In this document: positions 6,405 to 14,364 of the stretch, piece by piece
How the letters are laid out: every line of letters begins with the position of its first letter
Numbering within the stretch: position 1 is the stretch's first letter
Source: JBBQIY01 sp964618405
Lineage (GTDB): Bacteria; Verrucomicrobiota; Kiritimatiellia; RFP12; UBA3636
Direction: 5' to 3'
DNA length: 15,053 nt
NCBI GenBank assembly: GCA_964618405.1
Contig: CAZUAY010000072.1
Location: 1-15,053, forward strand
Notes under the pieces: generated by a model
The model's input: the letters and a program-made list of their open reading frames with translations, nothing else
Databases searched by the model: none
What the model was told of the DNA's origin: nothing
Translations under genes and position numbers: made by a program

Positions 6405-8849
6405 ATGAAAAAGCAAAGAATCAGACGATGGAAAAAGTTGTTAGGTCTTGTCGTTTGCGCAGGTTTCTGCCTGCCTACTCATGGGGATACGTTTTTGGTA
6501 AAGGATGGCCAAACTCAGGCGGAGATCGTCATGCCTGAGACGCCACCACGCATGACCAAGCTGGCGGCCAATGAGCTACAAACTTATATCGAAAAGATTA
6601 GCGGTGCCAAGCTTCCTATCGTCACGCAACCGACGAAAGGCACTGCGGTTCAGGTCTATGTGGGGCGTAGTGATCACACCGACCGTCTGAATGTGAAAGA
6701 CGAAGGGCTTCCTTACGACGCCTTTCGCATGGTATCCGGCCCCAACTGGCTGGTTCTGCTTGGACACGACAGCGATTCTACAGAGACGGAGACCTATATC
6801 GGTTACGAAGGGGGGCTGCAGGTAGATTTCGATAAATGGGACGAACTGACTGGCGGTATGTTTGGTAATCCCATGGGCAGAAACGCAAAGCACTCGGGTC
6901 TAGACCTCTTCACCGGCGATCAGCGCGGATCACTCAACGCTGTTTACGAATTCTTGCGCATGCAGGGCGTACGCTGGTATTTCCCCGGCGAACTCGGCGA
7001 GGTCGTTCCCCGTGCGGCCAGTATTCCACTACCCACGCTCGACAAAACCGTTCACCCTGATTTCCCCCTTCGGAACCTGTATATCTACTTCAACGATTTC
7101 CGTCGCGGTTCTGCGGATTACATCATGTGGCAACTCCGTCTGGGGCTCAACAGCGGTCGCGAACTGAGTGGATTTGGGAGTGGATTCGGTCACGGGCTGC
7201 GCAACGTGCACATTCGTGACAAGCGGCATCCGGACTGGTTCGCGATGGCTGACGGACAGCGGGCAACAAACACGAGGTCTGGGACGGGCGAGCCCTGTCT
7301 TTCATCCGAGGGTTTTTTTGAGGCGACGGTTAAATACGCGCAAGCGATTTTCCGCATCTATCCCGAACAGCGCATGATCGACCTTGGCCCCTTGGACGGT
7401 TACGGGAATCTATGCCAGTGTGACCTGTGCAAGGACAAGGGCACCTTCGAGCGAGGCTGGAACGGGCGCATGTCGGATTACGTATGGGGTTTCGTAAATC
7501 GCGTCGCGATTGAGCTGTACAAGACCAACCCCGATCGAATCGTACACTGCATCGCGTACTCCGGCTACCAGTTGCCTCCGTCGAAGATCGACAAAATGAG
7601 TCCGAATGTGGCGATCACCATCTGCCGGTGGCGCAGTAACTTTATTGATCCCGAGAACCGTAAAATGTTCCGCCAGCTCACAGAAGCTTGGTTGGCGAAA
7701 TTGCCGTCCAAGGAGTTAACCATCTGGGATTATTATCTGCACGGTCGGCCAAACGGTGCCTGGGACGGAGTTCCAGTCTACTTTCCTCACATCATCGCCG
7801 ATGACCTGAGCTATCTGAAGGGGAAATCCAAGGGCGACTTTATTGAAGTCAGCGAATACTGGCCTGCTTGGAACATCCCTCGACATGCTATGGCCGCTAA
7901 CCATCTCAACGTCTATGTTTCGGCTCGGCTCTACTGGGACGCAGATCAGGACGTCGATGCGCTGCTGACGGAATACTATGACAAGTTCTATGGGCCGGCC
8001 GCAAAACCCATGCGCACCTTTGTCGAGTATGCAGAAGTCAACTGGAAGACCGCCCACAAGGATAGCAAGGTAATCGACCAACTGGGGGTGTTTCTGGCCG
8101 AGGCTCGGCAGGCGGCGGGTGACACGGTCTACGGCAAACGTATCGCTCTGATTGACGATTTCATGGCTCCTCTCCGCGACAAACGCGACAAGCTGGCCGA
8201 AGGGCGCAAGAATGTTCCAGTCGTGGTTGCTGGGAAGGGCGATCTGGCTACCCTGACCGTTGATGGCAAGCTAGACGATGCGTTCTGGGCCGATGCAGAA
8301 GCGTACCCGCTTAGAGATTTGGTCACAGGTGAACTGGCGGCACAACGCGGATCGGTCAAGATGGTTTGGGCTGGCGACAGCCTGTACCTCGGAATTGTAT
8401 GCGAGGACTCGGAAATGGGCTCTCTGAATATAGGATCTGACGAGGATGGAAATACAAATATTCTCAACGGTGACAATATTGAGCTCCTGATTGAGACCTC
8501 CGTCCATTCTTACTACCAGATTGCCATCAGCCCGACAGGAGCCATGGTGGACATGGACCGAAACGAGGGGCTTAACACGTTGTGGGCGTCGCAGGGCAAG
8601 GTGGCGGCCTACCGTGGAAAGGATGCCTGGACGCTGGAAATCCGCTTGCCTGCAGCAGGTGATGAGCAGGAGACGCTCGACCCAGACAACGGCATTGCCG
8701 GCTCGCAACCTTCGGCGGACAACCCTTGGTATCTCAATGTGTGTCGCCAACGTCTGCGCGGCGAGACAAGGGAGTTTTCGGCTTTTTCGCCGACAGGATC
8801 GCCTTCATTCCACGTGTTGCTCAAGTTCGGGAAATTGGTAGTCGAGTAG
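6405..8849 (+). CDS. Secreted DUF4838 protein with C-terminal CBM9-like domain
   Basis: An 814-residue protein from the preferred start. Residues 1-27 form a signal peptide with a strongly basic n-region (KKQRIRRWKK), a hydrophobic core and likely cleavage after THG. An N-terminal GH67-like ancillary domain is shown by LAANELQTYIEKISGAKLPI and VYVGRS. The DUF4838 core carries HPDWFAM from 275, the cysteine cluster C337-x-C339-x-x-C342, VYFPHIIADDL, and EYYDKFYGPAA. Residues about 615-814 form a CBM9-like module (TVDGKLDDAFW, SLYLGIVCED, GDNIELLIE, FSPTG), the type that binds sugars at the ends of chains in characterised relatives. The product should act outside the cytoplasm on a complex glycan; substrate and reaction are unknown. 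It shares domain order and the C-terminal LVVE ending with the next gene, which starts 70 bp downstream, so the pair probably arose by duplication or came in together. Confidence 0.85.
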   Translation: MKKQRIRRWKKLLGLVVCAGFCLPTHGDTFLVKDGQTQAEIVMPETPPRMTKLAANELQTYIEKISGAKLPIVTQPTKGTAVQVYVGRSDHTDRLNVKDEGLPYDAFRMVSGPNWLVLLGHDSDSTETETYIGYEGGLQVDFDKWDELTGGMFGNPMGRNAKHSGLDLFTGDQRGSLNAVYEFLRMQGVRWYFPGELGEVVPRAASIPLPTLDKTVHPDFPLRNLYIYFNDFRRGSADYIMWQLRLGLNSGRELSGFGSGFGHGLRNVHIRDKRHPDWFAMADGQRATNTRSGTGEPCLSSEGFFEATVKYAQAIFRIYPEQRMIDLGPLDGYGNLCQCDLCKDKGTFERGWNGRMSDYVWGFVNRVAIELYKTNPDRIVHCIAYSGYQLPPSKIDKMSPNVAITICRWRSNFIDPENRKMFRQLTEAWLAKLPSKELTIWDYYLHGRPNGAWDGVPVYFPHIIADDLSYLKGKSKGDFIEVSEYWPAWNIPRHAMAANHLNVYVSARLYWDADQDVDALLTEYYDKFYGPAAKPMRTFVEYAEVNWKTAHKDSKVIDQLGVFLAEARQAAGDTVYGKRIALIDDFMAPLRDKRDKLAEGRKNVPVVVAGKGDLATLTVDGKLDDAFWADAEAYPLRDLVTGELAAQRGSVKMVWAGDSLYLGIVCEDSEMGSLNIGSDEDGNTNILNGDNIELLIETSVHSYYQIAISPTGAMVDMDRNEGLNTLWASQGKVAAYRGKDAWTLEIRLPAAGDEQETLDPDNGIAGSQPSADNPWYLNVCRQRLRGETREFSAFSPTGSPSFHVLLKFGKLVVE

Positions 8850-8909
8850 CATGCTGCAAATCTCGCAATTTCTGGCTCCTTATGGAAGAGAAACCCTATT
8901 AAGAAGACA

Positions 8910-8914
8910 AAGGA
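8910..8914 (+). promoter_or_regulatory. Ribosome-binding site that places the start at 8920
   Basis: AAGGA ends 5 nt before ATG 8920 and overlaps the alternative ATG at 8914. An in-frame ATG at 8851, one base after the previous stop, lacks a site of its own and would add 23 residues ahead of a good signal peptide, so 8920 is chosen. Confidence 0.6.
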
Positions 8915-8919
8915 TGAAA

Positions 8920-11325
8920 ATGAAACACATTCAAAAAAACATAGGGCTCGGTTTGCTTTCGCTGTCATTAATCAGCACCGTTTATGGAAGCGTAACACTC
9001 GTAAAAGATGGCCAACCGCTTGCTGATATTGTAGCGGACACCCACTCTCTTTCCAGTGTAAAACTTGCTGCCGAGGACCTACAAAAGCACATTAAACTTA
9101 TTTCTGGCGCAACGCTGACTATCGTCAGTGCCCCATCGGAAAATTTCGAAAATCACGTCTATGTGGGAGCAAGTGAATATACTAAAAAACTTGGCCTATC
9201 CGTAGACGATCTAAAGGCAGAAGGATTCAAGATTGTTGCCAGAGATAATTATCTGGCTTTGATTGGGCGAGATGAACAACGTCAGCCATTTCCTTACGCA
9301 CGGTCAGGCGAAGGGCTGACAAACTGGCAGACCTTCGCTGGTGAAAAATTTTCTGTCCCAGGGGTAGGCCCCGGCACCTACAACGCACACCTCGGCTTTT
9401 CCACCATGGACGCCACCGCCACGCTTTACGCGACTTCCGAGTTTTTAGAACAGCTCGGTGTACGGTGGTACATGCCCTATGAAAACGGTACGGTCATTCC
9501 AGAAAAGAAAACGATCGAAGTGCCCAATCAAAACCTCACCAAAACGCCGGCCTTTCCTTACCGTGACTTTACGTTTTATGGTGCGATGCGAGCTGATAAT
9601 GAAGGTGTGATGTGGTTCAAGCGGCTCAAGTATGGGGCTTCTTACTTGTATTATTGCAATCATACCACGTGGGACATTATCAGCCAGCCGGAGCAGAGAA
9701 AAGAGCATCCAGAATATTTTGCCATGGCTAACGGCAAACCGATCAGTGGCATGGGCGCTCGTGGTGTGCCGCGATTAACCGATCTCGGGTTCAGAAAGGC
9801 TTCCGTCAATTACCTGAATAAAACATTTGAAGCGTATCCTCCGCTGGTAGCCATGTCGGTGGGCATGCCCGATGGATTTACCGAAATCGATGAGCGCGAT
9901 GCCAGAATCTGGTCTAAGCAAGGCAAAGGGTTTTCTGATTATGTCTGGGATTATTGGCTTTTTGTAGCAAAGGAATTGAAAAAGACGCATCCCGACAAAT
10001 ATCTGGCGTGCATTTCTTACACCACTTTCGAGAATCCACCTTCTCAGGTCACAAAACTGCCGGAGAACGTTACACTCCACATGGCATACGCCACCGCTAC
10101 TCTTTTTTTACCCTCAGGCAGAGCCCTCGAGAAAATACGCTCGAAATGGCTCGATATGCTGACCTCGAAAAGAATGTATACCTTCGACCATTACCTTTTT
10201 TACGCTCCTGGCAGGCCGCGTTACCCAGTCTTTTTCACAAAACTCCTCCAGGAAGACATGCAAAAATTGAACGGTGTCTGCGAAGGCAAGTTCATCGAGA
10301 TCGCTCCAGAATATCCCAAAGGAGAACCGCCGAGGCTCCTCTGCCCGGGTCTGAGCCATATACTCCACTACTGGCAGGGCAAGCTCTACTGGGATCCCGA
10401 CATGGATCGCGAAAAGATGCTCAATGAGTACTATGATCTCTATTTCGGCCCGGCAAAGGCCGAAATGAAGGAATTCTATGAATTTGCAGAAGAAGTCTGG
10501 ATGCGGCCGGAAACGCGGAGCATTACGATTGTAGCCGGTTTTTTGAAGCAAAAAGATGTAGACCAGTACTTCGACATCCTCAGGCGTGCCCGGGAAAAAG
10601 CCGGAAAAGACTCTGTTTATGATAAGCGAATTGCCCAGATTGAATCGGAAATGCAGCCGTTGAAATCGATGTTTGCGGAGCTAAATCGCACAGGCCCAGA
10701 TTTTAGCGGCAGCATCAGCGGAATTCCTTTCAAAATTGATGGCGACCTTAAAAAGCCGTTCTGGCAGGCTGACAACACCTGGTACCCGATGCGCGATTTG
10801 GTCTCCGGTGAAGCCGTTTCAGAACAAAAATCCACTCAGGTGGCCTTTCGCATGACTCCAGATAAATCTGCACTTATCATCGGTGTGAATTGCCGTGAGC
10901 CGGCGATGGATAAAATCGTCGTGAAAGGAACCCGCAACGACGATTTCGACATCTTCAACGGCGATGTCATTGAAGTGTACCTTGAAACGCCGCAACGTTC
11001 TTTTTTCAAGATCGCCGTTAATCCAGATGGAATTATTTGGGATGAAAGCCAAGATGTTACGATCATTAGCCGAGATACCACGCCGACACTTTGGAACCCC
11101 GGCACACAGGTCGCAATTCAGAAAGAAAAGGATGGCTGGAATGCAGAAATATTGATTCCAACGGATGATTTTGGCGTAAAAGGGCCAGACAAAACCAACC
11201 CCTGGGGCATCAACGTATGCCGCGCTCGTTTTGCCGAGGATGGCATACCGTGTTACGCGCTCTCCCCGACGGGTAAAAAAGTGTTTCGTGTTCTCGATAA
11301 ACTTGGTAATTTAGTCGTGGAATAA
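8920..11325 (+). CDS. Secreted DUF4838-type protein with CBM9-like domain, lacking the cysteine cluster
   Basis: An 801-residue paralog of the preceding gene. Residues 1-23 are a signal peptide (basic start, GLGLLSLSLIS core, cleavage after VYG). The mature N-terminus SVTLVKDGQ matches DTFLVKDGQ of its neighbour, followed by KLAAEDLQKHIKLISGA and VYVGAS of the GH67-like ancillary domain. The core has HPEYFAM from 263, a PDG motif, PVFFTKLLQEDM, FIEIAPEYP and EYYDLYFGPA. Residues about 600-801 are CBM9-like (KIDGDLKKPFW, FNGDVIEVYLE, LSPTG) and end in LGNLVVE. Where the two upstream paralogs have C-x-C-x-x-C just after the PDG-type motif, this protein reads DGFTEIDERDARIW with no cysteine. The gene also looks richer in A/T and in AAA and ATT codons than its neighbours, hinting at a separate history. 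It may have altered or lost the activity of its paralogs while keeping the fold. Confidence 0.83.
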   Translation: MKHIQKNIGLGLLSLSLISTVYGSVTLVKDGQPLADIVADTHSLSSVKLAAEDLQKHIKLISGATLTIVSAPSENFENHVYVGASEYTKKLGLSVDDLKAEGFKIVARDNYLALIGRDEQRQPFPYARSGEGLTNWQTFAGEKFSVPGVGPGTYNAHLGFSTMDATATLYATSEFLEQLGVRWYMPYENGTVIPEKKTIEVPNQNLTKTPAFPYRDFTFYGAMRADNEGVMWFKRLKYGASYLYYCNHTTWDIISQPEQRKEHPEYFAMANGKPISGMGARGVPRLTDLGFRKASVNYLNKTFEAYPPLVAMSVGMPDGFTEIDERDARIWSKQGKGFSDYVWDYWLFVAKELKKTHPDKYLACISYTTFENPPSQVTKLPENVTLHMAYATATLFLPSGRALEKIRSKWLDMLTSKRMYTFDHYLFYAPGRPRYPVFFTKLLQEDMQKLNGVCEGKFIEIAPEYPKGEPPRLLCPGLSHILHYWQGKLYWDPDMDREKMLNEYYDLYFGPAKAEMKEFYEFAEEVWMRPETRSITIVAGFLKQKDVDQYFDILRRAREKAGKDSVYDKRIAQIESEMQPLKSMFAELNRTGPDFSGSISGIPFKIDGDLKKPFWQADNTWYPMRDLVSGEAVSEQKSTQVAFRMTPDKSALIIGVNCREPAMDKIVVKGTRNDDFDIFNGDVIEVYLETPQRSFFKIAVNPDGIIWDESQDVTIISRDTTPTLWNPGTQVAIQKEKDGWNAEILIPTDDFGVKGPDKTNPWGINVCRARFAEDGIPCYALSPTGKKVFRVLDKLGNLVVE

Positions 11326-11381
11326 TAAGCCGTTAGCCCAACAGGCGAACAAATTTAACGTTAATAGCAACTGGAAGTTTT

Positions 11382-13277
11382 ATGGGAATAACACTCTGGC
11401 AAAGTTTATCGGACTGCGCTGAAGACATGGCGCATAATGCACTGAACGAGGTGTACACACTTGATGACTGGAAACGAATTCGTCCGCAAAGGTACCAAGA
11501 ATTCATGCACTCCATGGGTCTTGATCCGCTTCCAGACCGGTGCGACTTAAAGGTCACCGAGTACGGCACCTTTGCTGGGAAAGGTTTTCGGGGCCGCCGG
11601 ATCGGCTTCCAGATTCTGCCCGATTGCTGGACCTCGGCCTGCGTGTATTATCCCGACCCACTCCCAGCAGGAAGGTTGCCGGCAGTGCTTTACGTCTGCG
11701 GGCATGGTGGAATAGGCTCCCATTCCTATCAATCTCGTCCGATATTCTGGGCTCGCCGCGGCTATGTCTGCCTGATTGTCGACACCATTGAGCAGAACGA
11801 CAACCCCGGCGAACATCATGCCAGTGAAGTGGCGAAAATGGATTCATGGGTGGCACTCGGCTATACCGCATCCGGTGGCGAAATGTGGAACGCGATGCGC
11901 GCCCTCGATGTACTCGCAGCAGATGCGTACGTGGATCCAGAACGGCTTTCCGTGACCGGCATCTCAGGCGGAGGAGCCTGCAGTTTTCATCTTGCGATTG
12001 CCGATCAACGTGTAAAGGCGGTCTCTACAATGTGTGGTGTGAGCACCCCCTTTGACGCCATTGCCAACCGACATCTGATCAGCCACTGCAATTGCATGTA
12101 CCCCAACAACATTTACCGACGCGATACGAGCGAGTTCGCTGCCCTCATTGCTCCGCGCGCCGTGTTGTTTTGCAATGCCGATGATGACATGATTTTCAAC
12201 CCTCAAGTTGTCGGCGCGATGGTTGAACGAACCCGAAAGGTCTATGCACTTTACTCAAAAGAGGAATCTTGCCAATTGGTGACCTGCGCGGGTGGTCACA
12301 GCGATCACCCAGAGTTTACTGAGGCCACGAGCCGGTTCTTTGATCGCTACGTGGCGGGGAAAGACAACCCGATGTTGGAACGTGGCGGCGTGGAATTGAA
12401 GGAAAGCGCCGTCTCGGTTTTTAATGGAACTCCGCCCTTTCCCAATCGGCTCGATCTACTGCCGCAACTGCTCTCACCACGCGGCGTTGTGCCGCTCCCG
12501 AATACGCCCGAGGCGTGGCCAGACATTCGTCGCAAAGCACTGCAATCTCTGCCGCTATTTCATGGTGACAATGGAAAATCGTTTATCAAGCCAATCACGA
12601 AGTGGGGAACCCAAACTGAATATCGGGGGCAGATTGACGGCATGGATATCTGGATTTACACCCAAATACCGAAGAACAGCCGCCCTGCGCTTGTTCTAGG
12701 AGTTTCCGGTCCGGGCGGAGGTTCGCGTGACGTGTTGGGTGAGGTTCTCACTTGCATTCCCCCAGGCCAGGCGGCCAGCGCAGGTTTTGAACCGCGATTA
12801 AGCGGCTTGACCTGTCTTACTCCCTCATCGGGCGATTTCTCTATTAAAAAACTACTGCCGTTCGCCTTTCCCTTGACCGGCTCAACGCCCGTAATGATGA
12901 CCTGCCATGACATTGGCGTGGCGGTCGATTACCTTTTGGGACTGGATGCGCTGAAGGGATATGAAATTTATCTTTACGGCAAGGGCGACGCCGGTGTCGC
13001 CGCGCTCTATCGAGGAATTCTTGATGAGCGTATTGCCGGCGTGATTCTAGAAGACGCGCCCGGTTCGCATCTTGACGGTGCGCCGATTCTCGGCATCTTG
13101 CGCGCCTTCGATATGCCTCAAGCCGTGGGACTCATGGCGCCCCGCAAAGTTGCCTTGATCAACCCGGGCCACACGACTTGGACGTGGCCCTCCCGCGTTT
13201 ATGAGCGCCTCGGTTGTCGCGAGAATTTCATCGAAACCCAAACCCTTGCGAAGGCCATGCCGCAAATTTTAAAATAA
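11382..13277 (+). CDS. Two-domain alpha/beta hydrolase, acetyl xylan esterase-like
   Basis: A 631-residue protein with no signal peptide or membrane segment, so probably cytoplasmic. ATG 11382 follows GGAAG (11373-11377) with 4-nt spacing. After a helical N-terminus (TLDDWKRIRPQRYQEF...MGLDPLP, usual in this PVC esterase group), an alpha/beta-hydrolase domain (about 80-330) shows the nucleophile elbow GISGGGA with Ser195, a candidate acid in NADDD (267-269) and His306 in AGGHSDH. These fit the Ser-Asp-His triad of acetyl xylan esterase or dienelactone-hydrolase-like enzymes. A second hydrolase-like half (about 405-625) has the equivalent elbow reading GKGDAG (533-538), with no serine, so it is probably non-catalytic. 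It lies 56 bp behind the DUF4838 genes and may deacylate imported oligosaccharides. Peptidase S9-like activity is the main alternative. At its 3' end the locus changes abruptly to RHS sequence. Confidence 0.82.
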   Translation: MGITLWQSLSDCAEDMAHNALNEVYTLDDWKRIRPQRYQEFMHSMGLDPLPDRCDLKVTEYGTFAGKGFRGRRIGFQILPDCWTSACVYYPDPLPAGRLPAVLYVCGHGGIGSHSYQSRPIFWARRGYVCLIVDTIEQNDNPGEHHASEVAKMDSWVALGYTASGGEMWNAMRALDVLAADAYVDPERLSVTGISGGGACSFHLAIADQRVKAVSTMCGVSTPFDAIANRHLISHCNCMYPNNIYRRDTSEFAALIAPRAVLFCNADDDMIFNPQVVGAMVERTRKVYALYSKEESCQLVTCAGGHSDHPEFTEATSRFFDRYVAGKDNPMLERGGVELKESAVSVFNGTPPFPNRLDLLPQLLSPRGVVPLPNTPEAWPDIRRKALQSLPLFHGDNGKSFIKPITKWGTQTEYRGQIDGMDIWIYTQIPKNSRPALVLGVSGPGGGSRDVLGEVLTCIPPGQAASAGFEPRLSGLTCLTPSSGDFSIKKLLPFAFPLTGSTPVMMTCHDIGVAVDYLLGLDALKGYEIYLYGKGDAGVAALYRGILDERIAGVILEDAPGSHLDGAPILGILRAFDMPQAVGLMAPRKVALINPGHTTWTWPSRVYERLGCRENFIETQTLAKAMPQILK

Positions 13278-13286
13278 GAGTCTACA

Positions 13287-13379
13287 ATGAGAATACGGCT
13301 GACGCTTGCAATTCTGCTTGGGTCGAAGAGCCGAAAAGCTCCAGCTCGTACACCACCTACGGCCGCATTTCCTCCGTAG
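13287..13379 (+). pseudogene. Truncated 5' end of a lost exported-protein gene, fused to RHS sequence
   Basis: Nine bases after the esterase stop, ATG 13287 opens MRIRLTLAILLG, a short basic-hydrophobic start like a signal peptide, preceded by AAGAG (13276-13280) at 6-nt spacing. After about 12 codons the frame runs through SKSRKAPARTPP and stops at 13377-13379, while RHS-type protein sequence becomes readable in another frame from about 13334. The simplest reading is that a further gene of the polysaccharide run began here and was cut off by a rearrangement with a breakpoint near 13320-13340. A chance 30-codon ORF is the alternative. Confidence 0.45.
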
Positions 13380-14015
13380 TCGCTGAGGGCGAAGGCTTGC
13401 CGCCCGCCGCCACCTTCGCATACTCCTACCTCCCCAATACCTCGCTCGCCTCCGGCATGACCGCCTCCAGCGGCCGTGCCTGGACTCGCAGCTACGAGCC
13501 GAACCGTAACCTCATCACAGCCGTAACGAATGCCTTCAACGGCAACCTCATCTCTGCGTTCGACTACACCAACGACGAGATTGGCCGTCGCACGGCACGT
13601 CTCTTATGCGTGGAACGGGGAGAACAGGTTGATCCTTGCGAGCAATGAGACCTCGTTCGTATCCTACGCCTACGATCATCAAGGCCGCATGGTATGGAAG
13701 GAAATTAAACACAGAGACGCAGAGGCTTGGAGCAGGGAGGAAGAAAAGGCCACTTCCTACCTCTGGGATGGTTACAATATAATTGCAGAAACGGTTGCAG
13801 ACTCTGCCACATACCATCCCGCTTGGGACGCCAATGGCAACATTATGGAATACGTCTCCACCGATGGCATCATCGCCGCTCATCGCGAATACGATCCGTT
13901 TGGCAATACAGGTGTCTATACGGATCAATCCACAATCACCAATCAGCAATCTGAAATTACATTCACCCATTGGTTCAGCACCAAACCTTGGTGCGTTGTC
14001 ACAGACCACAGCTAG
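13334..14015 (+). pseudogene. RHS-repeat gene remnant, N-terminus missing, internally deleted and frameshifted
   Basis: Two pieces of RHS (YD-repeat) protein are readable. About 13334-13605, in one frame, gives SYTTYGRISSV, FAYSYLPNTSLASG, SYEPNRNLITAVTNAFNG and DYTNDEIGRRTAR. About 13605-14015, in another frame, gives VSYAWNGENRLILAS, YAYDHQGRMVWKE, SYLWDGYNIIAE, WDANGNIMEY, REYDPFGNTG and THWFSTKPWC, then TAG at 14013-14015. In intact relatives a long stretch of repeats separates GRRTAR from YAWNGENR, and STKPWC leads into the hallmark YSP-GRW-DPIGE core; both are missing. The large N-terminal part is also absent. Intact RHS proteins are surface-exposed or secreted shells that deliver variable C-terminal toxins; this copy cannot do so as it stands. 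It appears to be debris from recombination between RHS copies. Confidence 0.8.
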
Positions 14016-14359
14016 AACCTACAGTAGGGGTCTCTGCTGCAGGAGCTGCCACAACAATTGTTGTAGACGCTATCTGTTTTTTTAATAAAGAGTCTGACGT
14101 TCTTAAAAAAGGATTAGACATGTGCACTAGACAGTCACCAAAACAAGCTGACTTTGGCTCACACCAGACTACCATATCAGCTCCCAGGTCATGTAGGTGT
14201 TGTGTTGTTACGTATTACGTTTCTGGGTTTTGGAAGCCAATTTACGAAAAGCCAAATGGTGTAGTCTATGACATGAGTTTTGCTCAAGCAAAAAGTACCA
14301 TGTCTTGGATCCACAATCCGATGAGTGGGACTTTAGGGATTCAACATTATGGGTGGTAA
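14016..14359 (+). pseudogene. Probable RHS C-terminal tail (candidate toxin domain), detached from its core
   Basis: The frame of the first RHS piece is open again here to TAA 14357-14359, giving about 111 residues from 14024. It starts with VGVSAAGAATTIVVDAICFF, a small-residue hydrophobic stretch like those that follow RHS cores. A cysteine-containing middle (DMC, SCRCC) and a tail with KPIYEKPNGVVYDM, SWIHNP and QHYGW follow. No known toxin motif is evident to me. It has no convincing start codon or ribosome-binding site of its own (an ATG at 13970 lies within RHS sequence). Its position between RHS debris and a small gene 5 bp downstream is the classic layout of an RHS C-terminal tip and immunity gene. 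The base composition is A/T-richer than the RHS part. It could instead be a non-toxic tail. Confidence 0.5.
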
Positions 14360-14364
14360 AGAGC

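Noticed and set aside
8851..8919. ATG directly after the preceding stop as the start of the third DUF4838 protein
   Set aside because: It adds 23 residues ahead of a good signal peptide; a ribosome-binding site points to 8920. Translational coupling from 8851 is possible but less likely.
11355..11364. Palindrome TTAACGTTAA in the gap before the esterase gene, considered as an operator
   Set aside because: A single 10-bp A/T-rich palindrome within an apparent operon gap is easily due to chance.
13970..14023. ATG 13970 as a true start for the RHS tail segment
   Set aside because: It lies inside RHS sequence read in another frame (WFSTKPWC), has no ribosome-binding site, and its first residues look like out-of-frame translation.
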